Assembly: GCA_002347285.1 (NCBI GenBank) | Contig: DDXW01000071.1 | Coordinates: 1 to 30,944 of the forward strand | Direction: 5' to 3' | Length of the DNA stretch: 30,944 bases | Source: Rhodocyclaceae bacterium UBA2250 | Lineage (GTDB): Bacteria > Pseudomonadota > Gammaproteobacteria > Burkholderiales > Rhodocyclaceae | Shown here: in pieces, positions 1 to 9,236 of the stretch | How the letters are laid out: each line of letters starts with the position of its first letter | Position numbering within the stretch: the stretch's first letter is position 1 | The notes under the pieces: model-generated | The model's input: the letters and a program-made list of their open reading frames with translations, nothing else | Told to the model about the DNA's origin: nothing | Database searches by the model: none | Made by a program: the position numbers and the translations under genes

Positions 1-1191
<1,191 letters not shown>

Positions 1192-1243
1192 GATCGATCA
1201 CCCCAAAAACAGATAACAAGAATTAACAGAGACGCCAAAAAAC

Positions 1244-1318
<75 letters not shown>

Positions 1319-1350
1319 CAAACTTCACCGACGAGTCCCGGAAGCCGGTC

Positions 1351-1424
<74 letters not shown>

Positions 1425-1462
1425 AACCGCTGCCAAACGATCCGACACTCATCGGGCTAAGC

Positions 1463-1547
<85 letters not shown>

Positions 1548-1560
1548 AGCTGAACGCAGC

Positions 1561-1590
1561 ATTATGGAGGATAACAATCCAAATTGTCAA
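1561..1590 (-). promoter_or_regulatory. Sigma70-type promoter for the tRNA-Tyr/Gly/Thr-tuf operon
   Basis: On the reverse strand a perfect -35 TTGACA (1585-1590) and a -10 CATAAT (1561-1566) are separated by 18 nt. Transcription would start near 1554, a few bases upstream of tRNA-Tyr. Strong promoters of this type are expected for stable-RNA operons. Confidence 0.75.
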
Positions 1591-1670
1591 TGACTACATT
1601 GACTGGCGGATCTGCTTCGTTGGAGAGGGGGCAGGACGGTCGCCGCGGCCCGATGCCTTAGAATCGCCCG

Positions 1671-3059
1671 ATGGGAATGCCCGCCAACCTGCCCCCGGCG
1701 CTGACCGATGACCTGAGAGGGCGCTTCGGCGACCGTTTCACGGTCAGCCCGGCAGTGTGCGCTCACCATGGCAAGGATGAATCCTCGCTGCCTGCGGCGC
1801 CGCCGGACGCCGTCGTATTCGCTCAGACGACCGAAGAGGTCGCGGCCGTGGCTGCCCTGTGCCATGCACACCGCATCCCGCTGATTCCCTACGGCACCGG
1901 CACCTCGCTCGAAGGCCACCTGCACGCAGTACGGGGCGGCATCTGCGTCGACCTCTCGCAGATGAATCGCATCGTCGCCATCCGGCCGGAGGACCTCGAC
2001 GCCACGGTCGGGGCCGGCGTGACGCGCAAAGGCCTGAATGCCGCGCTGCACGGCACCGGGCTGTTCTTCCCGATCGATCCGGGCGCCGACGCCAGCCTCG
2101 GCGGCATGGCCGCGACGCGCGCCTCCGGCACCAACGCGGTCCGGTACGGCACGATGCGCGAGGCGGTGCTCGCCGCCACCGCGGTGCTGGCCGACGGCCG
2201 CGTCATCAGGACCGGCACGCGCGCGAAGAAATCCTCCGCCGGCTACGACCTCACCCGCCTGTTTGTCGGCAGCGAGGGCACGCTCGGCATCATCACCGAA
2301 CTGACCGTGCGCCTGCACCCGCTGCCCGAGGCGATCGCCAGCGCGGTCTGCGCCTTTCCCGACATCGCCGCCGCCGTCTCCACGGTGATCCAGACCATCC
2401 AGCTCGGCATCCCGGTCGCGCGCATCGAAATCCTCGATGCGCTCAGCATCCAGGCAATCAATCGCTACAGCAAGACCGCGCTGCGCGAGGCCCCGACGCT
2501 GTTCTTCGAGCTGCACGGCTCGCCCGCCGGCGTCGCCGAGCAGACGGCAGCGCTGCGCGCGATTGCCGCCGAACATGTCGGCATGGATTTCGAGTGGGCC
2601 GACAAGCCGGAGGACCGCTCGCGTCTCTGGCAGGCACGCCACGACGCCTATTACGCCTGCCTCGGCCTGCGGCCCGGCGCGCGATCGATCACCACCGACG
2701 TCTGCGTGCCGATCTCGCGGCTGGCCGAATGCATCGCCGCCACGCGCGCCGATCTCGAACAGACCGGGCTCGTCGCACCGCTGCTCGGCCATGTCGGCGA
2801 CGGCAACTTCCACATGCTGCTGCTCGTCGATCCGGACGACGACGATCAACTCGCAACCGCCCGCGGCTTCGCCCAGCGACTGGCCGAACGCGCGATCGCC
2901 ATGGACGGCACCTGCACCGGCGAGCACGGCATCGGCCTCGGCAAGCGCAAGTACATGGCGCTCGAACATGGCGCGGAGGCACTGGCCGTCATGCGCGCGA
3001 TTAAAATGGCGCTCGACCCGGACGACATCATGAATCCGGGCAAGATCCTGCCCGACTAG
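1671..3059 (+). CDS. FAD-binding D-lactate dehydrogenase (cytochrome) / GlcD-like oxidase
   Basis: This 462-residue flavoprotein belongs to the FAD_binding_4 / FAD-oxidase_C family, which oxidises D-2-hydroxyacids such as D-lactate or glycolate and passes electrons to cytochrome c or the quinone pool. The FAD-binding (PCMH-type) domain shows YGTGTSLEGHL near residues 74-84 and PIDPGADASLGGMAATRASG near 135-154. The C-terminal catalytic cap shows GHVGDGNFHMLL and GTCTGEHGIGLGKRKYM, the histidine-rich metal/substrate motifs of D-lactate dehydrogenases. No GlcE or GlcF partner lies next to it, which favours a single-subunit Dld over glycolate oxidase. No Shine-Dalgarno sequence precedes the start. 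A -10-like TAGAAT sits exactly 6 nt before the ATG, suggesting a leaderless mRNA. A second ATG at 1677 is an alternative start. It is divergent from the tRNA operon. Confidence 0.85.
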   Translation: MGMPANLPPALTDDLRGRFGDRFTVSPAVCAHHGKDESSLPAAPPDAVVFAQTTEEVAAVAALCHAHRIPLIPYGTGTSLEGHLHAVRGGICVDLSQMNRIVAIRPEDLDATVGAGVTRKGLNAALHGTGLFFPIDPGADASLGGMAATRASGTNAVRYGTMREAVLAATAVLADGRVIRTGTRAKKSSAGYDLTRLFVGSEGTLGIITELTVRLHPLPEAIASAVCAFPDIAAAVSTVIQTIQLGIPVARIEILDALSIQAINRYSKTALREAPTLFFELHGSPAGVAEQTAALRAIAAEHVGMDFEWADKPEDRSRLWQARHDAYYACLGLRPGARSITTDVCVPISRLAECIAATRADLEQTGLVAPLLGHVGDGNFHMLLLVDPDDDDQLATARGFAQRLAERAIAMDGTCTGEHGIGLGKRKYMALEHGAEALAVMRAIKMALDPDDIMNPGKILPD

Positions 3060-3114
3060 CGGCGGCCCACAAGGCGGCTCGCGAGCGGGCGAACAACGAA
3101 GGAGGAGACACCTC

Positions 3115-6100
3115 ATGCGTTCCGTCACGCTCGACGACAAATACACGCTCGCATCCGGGCGCATCTATCTGACCGGCGTCCAGGCGCTCGCCCTGCTGCC
3201 GATGCTGCAGCGGCGCCGCGACCTCGCGGCGGGACTCAATACCGCCGGCTTCATCTCCGGCTACCGCGGCTCGCCGCTCGGCGGCCTCGATCTCGCGCTC
3301 TGGCAGGCAAAGAAGCATCTCGACCGCCATCACGTCATGTTCCAGCCCGGCGTCAACGAAGACCTCGCCGCCACCGCCATTTGGGGTACGCAGCAGGTCA
3401 ATCTCTTCCCCGGCGCCAGGTATGCCGGCGTCTTCAGCCTCTGGTACGGCAAGGGCCCGGGCGTCGACCGCTGCGGCGACGTGTTCAAGCACGCCAACTC
3501 GGCCGGCACCTCCCGCTTCGGCGGCGTCATCGCGGTGGCCGGCGACGACCACGCGGCGCGCTCCTCGACCGTCGCTCACCAGTCCGAGCACGCCTTCAAG
3601 GCGGCGATGATCCCGATGCTCGCGCCGTCCGGCGTGCAGGACTACCTCGACCTCGGCCTGCACGGCTGGGCGATGTCGCGCTACTCGGGTTGCTGGGTCG
3701 GTTTCAAGGCGGTCGCCGATACCGTCGAGTCTTCGGCCACGGTGGATCTCTCTCCGGAACGCCTGCAAATCGTCATCCCGACCGACTACGAGCTCCCAGC
3801 CGGCGGCCTCAACATCCGCTGGCCGGACGACCGGCTCGCGCAGGAGGCGCGCCTGCTCGACCGCAAGCTCTACGCCGCGCTGGCCTACTGCCGCGCCAAC
3901 CGGCTCAATCGCGTCGTCATCGATTCGCCCAACCCGCGCCTGGGCATCATCGCCGCCGGCAAGAGCTATCTCGACGTGCGCCAGGCCTTCGACGACCTCG
4001 GCATCGACGACGCGCTCGCCGCCGAGATCGGCATCCGCCTCTACAAGGTCGGCATGGTGTGGCCGCTCGAATCCGAGGGCGTGCGCCGCTTCGCCGAAGG
4101 GCTCGACGAGATCCTCGTCGTCGAGGAAAAGCGCCAGTTGATCGAGTACCAGCTCAAGGAGGAGCTCTACAACTGGCGCGAGGATGTGCGGCCGCGCGTC
4201 ATCGGCAAGTTCGACGAAAAGGGCGAATGGACGCTGCCGCACGGCAACTGGCTGCTGCCGGCGCGCGGCGAGCTGACGCCGGCCTTGATCGCCCGGGTGA
4301 TCGCCCAGCGCATCGAGCGCTGGGTCACCTCCGAGCGCATCCGTGCACGGCTCGCGCTGCTCGAGGCCAAGGAACGGGCAGGCGCGCCGGTGATCGCCGC
4401 CGGCCGCATCCCCTGGTTCTGTCCGGGCTGCCCGCACAACACCTCGACGCGCGTGCCGGAGGGTTCGCGCGCGCTCGCCGGCATCGGCTGCCATTACATG
4501 GTCACCTGGATGGACCGCAACACCGCCACCTTCTCGCACATGGGCGGCGAGGGGGCGGCGTGGATCGGCCAGGCACCATTCACCGAAACCAGGCATGTTT
4601 TTGTAAACCTCGGCGACGGCACCTACTTCCACTCCGGCATCCTCGCGATCCGCGCCGCCATCGCGGCGAAGGTGAATGCCACCTACAAGATCCTCTACAA
4701 CGACGCCGTGGCGATGACCGGCGGCCAGCCGGTGGACGGCGCGCTCTCCGTGCCGCAGATCGCGCGGCAGCTCGAAGCCGAAGGCGTCGGCCACATCGTG
4801 GTCGTCACCGACGGCACGCCGCGGGGTTGGCACAAGAGCGAGCTGCCGCACGGGACGCTGGTGCGCACGCGCGACGAGCTCGACACCATCCAGCGCGAGA
4901 TGCGCGCCTGTCCCGGCGTTTCGGTGCTGATCTACGACCAGACCTGCGCCGCCGAGAAACGGCGCCGCAGGAAACGGGGAAAAATGCCCGACCCGCCGCT
5001 GCGCGTCTTCATCAACGAGGAAGTCTGCGAGGGCTGCGGCGACTGCGGCGTACAGTCGAACTGCCTCGCCGTCGTGCCGGTCGAAACGCCGCTGGGCAGG
5101 AAGCGCGCCATCGACCAGTCGGCCTGCAACAAGGACTTCTCCTGCCTCGACGGCTTCTGCCCGAGCTTCGTCACCGTCGCGGGCGGGCAATTGCGCAAGG
5201 GCAAGGCACTCGAACACGACGAAGGCGGCCAAATGAGCGCCGCCCCGCCGGCGCCGAGTCTGGCAAACACCGCCGCGCCCTTCGGCATCCTCATCACCGG
5301 CGTCGGCGGCACCGGCGTCGTCACGCTCGGCGCGCTGATCGGCATGGCCGCCCACATCGACGGCAAGGGCGTCACCGTGCTCGACATGACCGGCCTCGCG
5401 CAGAAGGGCGGCGCGGTGTTCTCCCACGTCCGGATCTGCGACGACCCGGCCGCCATCCACGCCGTGCGCATCGCCACCGGCGAGGCCGACGCGGTGATCG
5501 GCGGCGATGCGATCGTCAGCGCCTCCGCCGAAGCGCTCGCGAAGATGCAGACCGGCCGCACGCGCGCCGTCGTCAATTGCGCCGAGACGCCGACCGCCGA
5601 ATTCACCGGCAATCCCGACTGGCGGTTCCCGCTCGAGCGTATCCGGACCGCACTGGCGGAAGCGACCGGCATGGACTTGCTGGACTGCCTCGACGCCTCG
5701 ACGCTGGCGACGCAACTGATGGGCAACGCGATCTACGCCAACCTGCTGCTGCTCGGCTTCGCCTGGCAGCGCGGACTGGTGCCGGTCAGCGAAGCGGCGC
5801 TGACGCGCGCCATCGAGCTCAACGGCACGGCCGTCGAAATGAACCTGCGCGCCTTCCGCTGGGGCCGCCGGCTTGCCCACGACCCCGCCTGCGCCCCGCA
5901 AGCCGGAAGCGCCGCTCCGTCGGAACCGGGTTTCGCCGAACTGCTCGCCGATCGCACGCAACGGCTCACCGTCTACCAGGACGCCGCCTACGCCGCGCGC
6001 TACCGGACGCTGGTCGAACGGGTGCGCGCCCATCCGGCGGCCGACGAAGCGCTGGCGGCAGCCGTCGCGCGCAACTACTACCAGCTGCTCGCGGTGAAGG

Positions 6101-6549
6101 ACGAATACGAGGTCGCCCGCCTCTACGCCGAAACCGGCTTTCTCGACCGCGTCGCCGCGCAGTTCGAGGGCGACTATGCCTTGCGCTTCCACCTCGCGCC
6201 GCCGCTGCTCGCGCGCCCCGACCCGAACACCGGCCGCATCCGCAAGCGCCGCTTCGGGCCGTGGATGATGACGGCCTTCAGATGGCTCGCCAGGGCGAGA
6301 AGGCTGCGCGGCACGCGCTGGGATCTCTTCGGCAGGAGCGCCGAACGCAAGATGGAGCGGCAGCTGGTCGCCGACTACGAAGCCGATGTCGCGCTGATCC
6401 TCGACCGGCTGCGCGGCGACAACCTGCCGGCCGCCATCGAATTGGCAGGCTGGCCGGACGCGGTGCGCGGCTTCGGGCCGGTCAAGCAAAACTCGGCGCT
6501 GGCGGGGCGGCGCCGGCGGGAGGAGGCGCGTGCGCGGCTTGCCGACTAA
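3115..6549 (+). CDS. Indolepyruvate ferredoxin oxidoreductase, fused alpha-beta (IorAB)
   Basis: This enzyme oxidatively decarboxylates aryl-2-oxoacids (indolepyruvate, phenylpyruvate) to aryl-acetyl-CoA, reducing ferredoxin. At 1144 residues it fuses IorA and IorB in one chain. The N-terminal oxoacid:ferredoxin oxidoreductase domain is followed by a TPP-binding domain with CPGCPHN at 436-442, GDGTYFHSG from residue 500 and LYNDAVAMTGGQPVDG. A ferredoxin-like segment has CEGCGDC from 638 and further Cys in CNKDFSCLDGFC. A linker follows, then the gamma/IorB domain starting FGILITGVGGTGVVT at about 723. The start has a strong AAGGAGGAG ribosome binding site. Copies of the 24-bp dispersed repeat lie in frame in the IorA-IorB linker (residues about 709-716) and in the C-terminal tail (about 1125-1133). 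The exact substrate cannot be fixed; aromatic 2-oxoacids are likely from family. Confidence 0.9.
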   Translation: MRSVTLDDKYTLASGRIYLTGVQALALLPMLQRRRDLAAGLNTAGFISGYRGSPLGGLDLALWQAKKHLDRHHVMFQPGVNEDLAATAIWGTQQVNLFPGARYAGVFSLWYGKGPGVDRCGDVFKHANSAGTSRFGGVIAVAGDDHAARSSTVAHQSEHAFKAAMIPMLAPSGVQDYLDLGLHGWAMSRYSGCWVGFKAVADTVESSATVDLSPERLQIVIPTDYELPAGGLNIRWPDDRLAQEARLLDRKLYAALAYCRANRLNRVVIDSPNPRLGIIAAGKSYLDVRQAFDDLGIDDALAAEIGIRLYKVGMVWPLESEGVRRFAEGLDEILVVEEKRQLIEYQLKEELYNWREDVRPRVIGKFDEKGEWTLPHGNWLLPARGELTPALIARVIAQRIERWVTSERIRARLALLEAKERAGAPVIAAGRIPWFCPGCPHNTSTRVPEGSRALAGIGCHYMVTWMDRNTATFSHMGGEGAAWIGQAPFTETRHVFVNLGDGTYFHSGILAIRAAIAAKVNATYKILYNDAVAMTGGQPVDGALSVPQIARQLEAEGVGHIVVVTDGTPRGWHKSELPHGTLVRTRDELDTIQREMRACPGVSVLIYDQTCAAEKRRRRKRGKMPDPPLRVFINEEVCEGCGDCGVQSNCLAVVPVETPLGRKRAIDQSACNKDFSCLDGFCPSFVTVAGGQLRKGKALEHDEGGQMSAAPPAPSLANTAAPFGILITGVGGTGVVTLGALIGMAAHIDGKGVTVLDMTGLAQKGGAVFSHVRICDDPAAIHAVRIATGEADAVIGGDAIVSASAEALAKMQTGRTRAVVNCAETPTAEFTGNPDWRFPLERIRTALAEATGMDLLDCLDASTLATQLMGNAIYANLLLLGFAWQRGLVPVSEAALTRAIELNGTAVEMNLRAFRWGRRLAHDPACAPQAGSAAPSEPGFAELLADRTQRLTVYQDAAYAARYRTLVERVRAHPAADEALAAAVARNYYQLLAVKDEYEVARLYAETGFLDRVAAQFEGDYALRFHLAPPLLARPDPNTGRIRKRRFGPWMMTAFRWLARARRLRGTRWDLFGRSAERKMERQLVADYEADVALILDRLRGDNLPAAIELAGWPDAVRGFGPVKQNSALAGRRRREEARARLAD
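5239..5262 (+). repeat. 24-bp dispersed repeat inside the IorA-IorB linker
   Basis: Twenty-one or more of 24 consensus positions match (GAGTCTG in place of GAGTTTT). It is in frame and encodes AAPPAPSL in the linker between the ferredoxin-like segment and the IorB domain. Confidence 0.65.
6488..6511 (-). repeat. 24-bp dispersed repeat inside the IorAB C-terminal tail
   Basis: A full consensus copy encodes the tail residues after VKQ, just before the ribosome binding site of the methyltransferase gene. Its T-tract would be on the strand opposite to iorAB. Confidence 0.75.
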
Positions 6550-7399
6550 CCCCCCGACCGGATCGCCGGCCGATTACCGGCCCGTCCACGCCCTGCTCGC
6601 CCAGCTCGGCGGCCTGGCCGTCACGCTCGCGCTCGCGGCGCTCGTCCGGCCGCTGACCAAGGCCAGCCTGGGCGAGATTTCCCTGTTGCTGGCGATGCTG
6701 CAGGGCGGCATCGCGACGATGATTGCCCTGCGCCAGGGCGCGCCGCGCTGGTGGCTGCCGATCCATCTCGCCTTCGCGCCGCTGCTGGTCCTCGTCCATG
6801 GCCTGCGCCTGCCGCCCGCGGTGTTCCTCGCCGGCTTCGCGCTCCTGCTGCTCGTCTTCTGGCGCACCGACAAGAGCCGCGTGCCGCTCTTCCTTTCCAG
6901 CGAAGCGACCGCCCGGGCGCTGCTCGACCTGCTGCCGGCGGCCCCCTGCCGCGTCATCGATCTCGGCTGCGGCGACGGCGGCCTGCTTGCCCGGCTGGCC
7001 AGGGCGCGGCCGGACTGCCGCTTCGCCGGCATCGAGCATGCACCACTGCCCTGGCTCGTCGCCCGGCTGCGCGCCGCCGGACTGGCGAACGTCGTGCTCC
7101 GCTACGGCGACTTCTGGCAGGAGGATCTCGCGGCTTACGACCTGGTCTATGCCTTCCTCTCGCCCGCACCGATGCCGCGCCTGTGGGCCCGCGCCGCCGC
7201 CGAACTGGGGCCGGACGCGATGTTGGTGAGCAACAGCTTCGCCGTGCCGGGCGTCGCCGCCGAGAAGATCATCCCGGTGGCCGACCGCCGCGCCACCCGG
7301 CTCTACCTCTACCGGCCCGGCCGCCCCGCCGACGCGCGCGATAAAGCCGGCGATTCCGCTGCATTTCCAGCCATCCCCGGGCCCGCCGATCGAGAATAA
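6530..7399 (+). CDS. Membrane-anchored class I SAM-dependent methyltransferase
   Basis: The 289-residue product has a hydrophobic N-terminal third (about residues 20-110, probably three or four membrane helices). A Rossmann methyltransferase domain follows. SAM-binding motif I is VIDLGCGDGG near 142-151; FAGIEHAP supplies the acidic residue at the end of strand 2, and YDLVYAFLSPAPM marks motif IV. The start is GTG, 3 nt after AGGAGG; a TTG three codons later has more normal spacing. It overlaps the end of iorAB by 20 nt, so translation is probably coupled. The substrate is unknown. The SPAPM motif in place of a DPPY/NPPY signature argues against an amino-DNA methyltransferase. Confidence 0.75.
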   Translation: MRGLPTNPPTGSPADYRPVHALLAQLGGLAVTLALAALVRPLTKASLGEISLLLAMLQGGIATMIALRQGAPRWWLPIHLAFAPLLVLVHGLRLPPAVFLAGFALLLLVFWRTDKSRVPLFLSSEATARALLDLLPAAPCRVIDLGCGDGGLLARLARARPDCRFAGIEHAPLPWLVARLRAAGLANVVLRYGDFWQEDLAAYDLVYAFLSPAPMPRLWARAAAELGPDAMLVSNSFAVPGVAAEKIIPVADRRATRLYLYRPGRPADARDKAGDSAAFPAIPGPADRE

Positions 7400-7430
7400 T
7401 CCTGTCCCAGACGTACTCGGGCAGGACAAC

Positions 7431-8111
7431 ATGGCGGACATCATCTGCGTAATCGGCAACAAGGGCGGCACCGGCAAGACGACGCTGTCGCACATGCTCT
7501 GTCAGGGGCTGGGCCTGCTCGGCCAGCGCTCGGTCTGCGTGCTCACCGACACCTACCGCGAACCGCTCGATCCGGCCGACCGGCGCTACCTGATCGCCGA
7601 CGCGCGCTCGCGCGAGGCGCTCGGCAAGGTCGTCGACAAGATCCGCACGCTGCAGGCCTGGCTCGGCGTGATCGACGGCGGCGGCAACCGCACCGAGATG
7701 GACCGCCGCCTCTACGGTGTCGCCGACCTGGTGCTGCTGCCCTTCCGCGACTCGCACGAGGACATCCGCACCGTGATCCGCGACCTCGAGTTGTTTCCGC
7801 GCGCCTACGCGATCCCGACGCAGTGGCCGACCAACGCCTGGCAGCGCGAAAGCGCCGAGAACACCGTGCGCGAACTGCTGGCGCCCTACCGCGACCGCAT
7901 CCTCGACCCGGTGTTCAGCCTCTCGGCCAGCAAGCTGCTGCTGCAGAAGACGCTGCCGGGCAGCCTGCCGACGCCGCTGGCCAACGCCTGCCGCGCCGTC
8001 GCGCATCAGGTCGTCGACCTGCTGCAGCTGCCCTTGGACGACGATGCGCCCGTGCAGGGCGTGGCGCGCGCCGCCAACGGCGCCGCGCGGCCGCTGGCCG
8101 CCGCCGCCTGA
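7431..8111 (+). CDS. Orphan ParA/MinD-like deviant Walker ATPase
   Basis: The 226-residue protein starts with a deviant Walker A motif, KGGTGKTT at residues 11-18, typical of the ParA/MinD/CobB P-loop family that moves or positions DNA, proteins and organelles. A Walker B-like strand ends in IDGGGN (81-86), and VLLPFRDSHED resembles the ParA segment after it. The switch region reads VLTDTYREPLDP, not the usual DxDPQ of plasmid and chromosomal ParA, so it is a divergent member. There is no ParB, MinC or MinE gene next to it. The tail is low-complexity and alanine-rich. It follows the methyltransferase by 31 nt with AGGA before the ATG. The PHA-granule gene phaM lies 700 bp downstream, which makes a cargo-positioning role worth considering, but nothing in the sequence proves it. 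Confidence 0.7.
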   Translation: MADIICVIGNKGGTGKTTLSHMLCQGLGLLGQRSVCVLTDTYREPLDPADRRYLIADARSREALGKVVDKIRTLQAWLGVIDGGGNRTEMDRRLYGVADLVLLPFRDSHEDIRTVIRDLELFPRAYAIPTQWPTNAWQRESAENTVRELLAPYRDRILDPVFSLSASKLLLQKTLPGSLPTPLANACRAVAHQVVDLLQLPLDDDAPVQGVARAANGAARPLAAAA

Positions 8112-8115
8112 CCGC

Positions 8116-8778
8116 CTATTTCTTTCCCTGTGCGACGAGCAGCGCCTGCGAGCGGTTGCTCACACCCATCGCCTTGAAGATCGCCGAGACGTGGATCTTC
8201 ACCGTCCCCTCGGTAACTTCTAGCAGCTTGGCGATGTCGCGGTTGGTCTTGCCCTCGGCCACCAGCTCAAGCACGCGCGCCTGACTCTTGGTCAGCCCGA
8301 AGCGCTCGGCGACCGTCTTGGCGCGCCGCCGCCGCGTCGTCGATTCGCGGTACTCGGGCGGCAGCCAGATCTCGCCGGCCAGCACCTCGCGCAGCGCGCC
8401 GAGCAGCACGTCGGTCGGGCTGGCCTTGGAGACGAAACCGGCCGCGCCCTGACGCATCGCCTTCATCACCGTGTCGCCGTCGTCGAGCGCCGACAGGATC
8501 ACCATCGGGATGTGCGGATGCAGCTTGCGGATCACGCCCAGATAAGCCATGCCGCCGGTGCCCGGCAGCATCAGGTCGAGCAGCACGAGGTCGAAGTCGT
8601 TGTTCGCCTCGAGCAGGCGCGTCGCCTCGTCGACGTCCTTCGCCCCCAGCGTTTCGGCGGGGGCGCCGTCCTCCTCGAGCGCCTTCAAAGCCAGCAGCAA
8701 GCCTTCGCGCACCAGCGCGTGGTCCTCGATCACCAGAATGCGCACTTCGGTTTCCCCTTCTCCATGAACGGCTATCAT
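8116..8778 (-). CDS. NarL/FixJ-type response regulator with LuxR-type HTH
   Basis: This is a two-component transcription regulator. The receiver domain has acidic IEDH (Asp19 in the longest reading), phosphoacceptor Asp68 in DLVLLDLMLPG, and the conserved Lys in FVSKASPTD. The C-terminal HTH_LuxR domain is LTKSQARVLELVAEGKTNRD through GTVKIHVSAIFKAMGVSNRSQA. The ATG at 8778 gives 220 residues. However, a GTG at 8745 is preceded by GGAGAAGGGG at good spacing and would give an N-terminus beginning MRILVIEDH, which fits the family better. No histidine kinase is adjacent, so its partner is elsewhere. It is divergent from phaM (35 nt between the ATG starts), so the short shared region could be its target. 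Confidence 0.9.
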   Translation of the reverse strand: MIAVHGEGETEVRILVIEDHALVREGLLLALKALEEDGAPAETLGAKDVDEATRLLEANNDFDLVLLDLMLPGTGGMAYLGVIRKLHPHIPMVILSALDDGDTVMKAMRQGAAGFVSKASPTDVLLGALREVLAGEIWLPPEYRESTTRRRRAKTVAERFGLTKSQARVLELVAEGKTNRDIAKLLEVTEGTVKIHVSAIFKAMGVSNRSQALLVAQGKK

Positions 8779-8813
8779 AAGGGTATGTTCATATTCCTGT
8801 CGAGAGACCAGCC

Positions 8814-9236
8814 ATGACGAACGAAAGCTCCGGCAACCCCGGCGATCCGATGGAATTCCTCAAGAACATGTGGGGCAACATGGGCTTCACGCTGCCCGGC
8901 ATGGTCACGCCGACCGTCGATACCGACGAGCTCGGCAAGCGTATCGCCGACCTCAAGGCCGTCGAGGGCTGGCTGCGTTCGAACCTGAGTCTGCTGCAGA
9001 TGAGCATCCAGGCGCTCGAAATGCAGCGCAGCACCCTCGCCGCCTTCCAGCAGATGAGCCAGGCCGCGCAGGGCGAGGCGGGCGCCGACGCGGCGGCCAA
9101 CCCTTTCCTCAACCCGGCCGCCTGGCCGATGCCGTGGAACATGATGGGTGGCGCCGCCGCGCCGGCGCCGAGTTCCGCGGCGGACGCGCCGGCCGAAGCC
9201 GCGCCCTCAGGTCAAAAAAGCAAGCCAAAGCGGTAG
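8814..9236 (+). CDS. phaM: PhaM-like polyhydroxyalkanoate granule-associated protein
   Basis: The 140-residue protein resembles the PhaM family. In Ralstonia/Cupriavidus these bind PHB granules, activate PHA synthase PhaC and tether granules to the nucleoid through a basic C-terminal tail. Features seen are an N-terminal FLKNMWGNMGFTLPGMVTP segment, a helical middle (ELGKRIADLKAVEGWLRSNL to MQRSTLAAFQQMSQAA), and an Ala/Pro-rich linker ending in the short basic tail KSKPKR. The basic tail is much shorter than the PAKK-type repeats of C. necator PhaM, so DNA binding may be weak. A degenerate copy of the 24-bp repeat encodes part of the linker (9153-9176). The 3' end overlaps the convergent transporter gene by 30 bp. 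No phaC is in the window. Confidence 0.75.
   Translation: MTNESSGNPGDPMEFLKNMWGNMGFTLPGMVTPTVDTDELGKRIADLKAVEGWLRSNLSLLQMSIQALEMQRSTLAAFQQMSQAAQGEAGADAAANPFLNPAAWPMPWNMMGGAAAPAPSSAADAPAEAAPSGQKSKPKR
9153..9176 (+). repeat. Degenerate 24-bp repeat inside phaM
   Basis: It differs at one core base and ends TTCC not TTTT. It encodes AAAPAPSS in the Ala/Pro-rich linker before the basic tail. Because the local code is already GC-rich, chance resemblance is possible. Confidence 0.4.

Noticed and set aside
3028..6489. A 1153-codon open frame on the minus strand opposite iorAB
   Set aside because: It is the antisense of a clear IorAB gene. Its product is Arg/Ala/Gly/Asp/His-rich with no domain, as expected from codon bias in GC-rich DNA.
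3381..6656. A 1091-codon open frame on the plus strand out of phase with iorAB
   Set aside because: It is Arg-rich low-complexity protein and overlaps the well-supported IorAB frame throughout.
7431..8111. The ParA-like gene as part of a plasmid or chromosome partition locus
   Set aside because: There is no parB or parS-like 16-bp palindrome nearby, and the switch region differs from true ParA.
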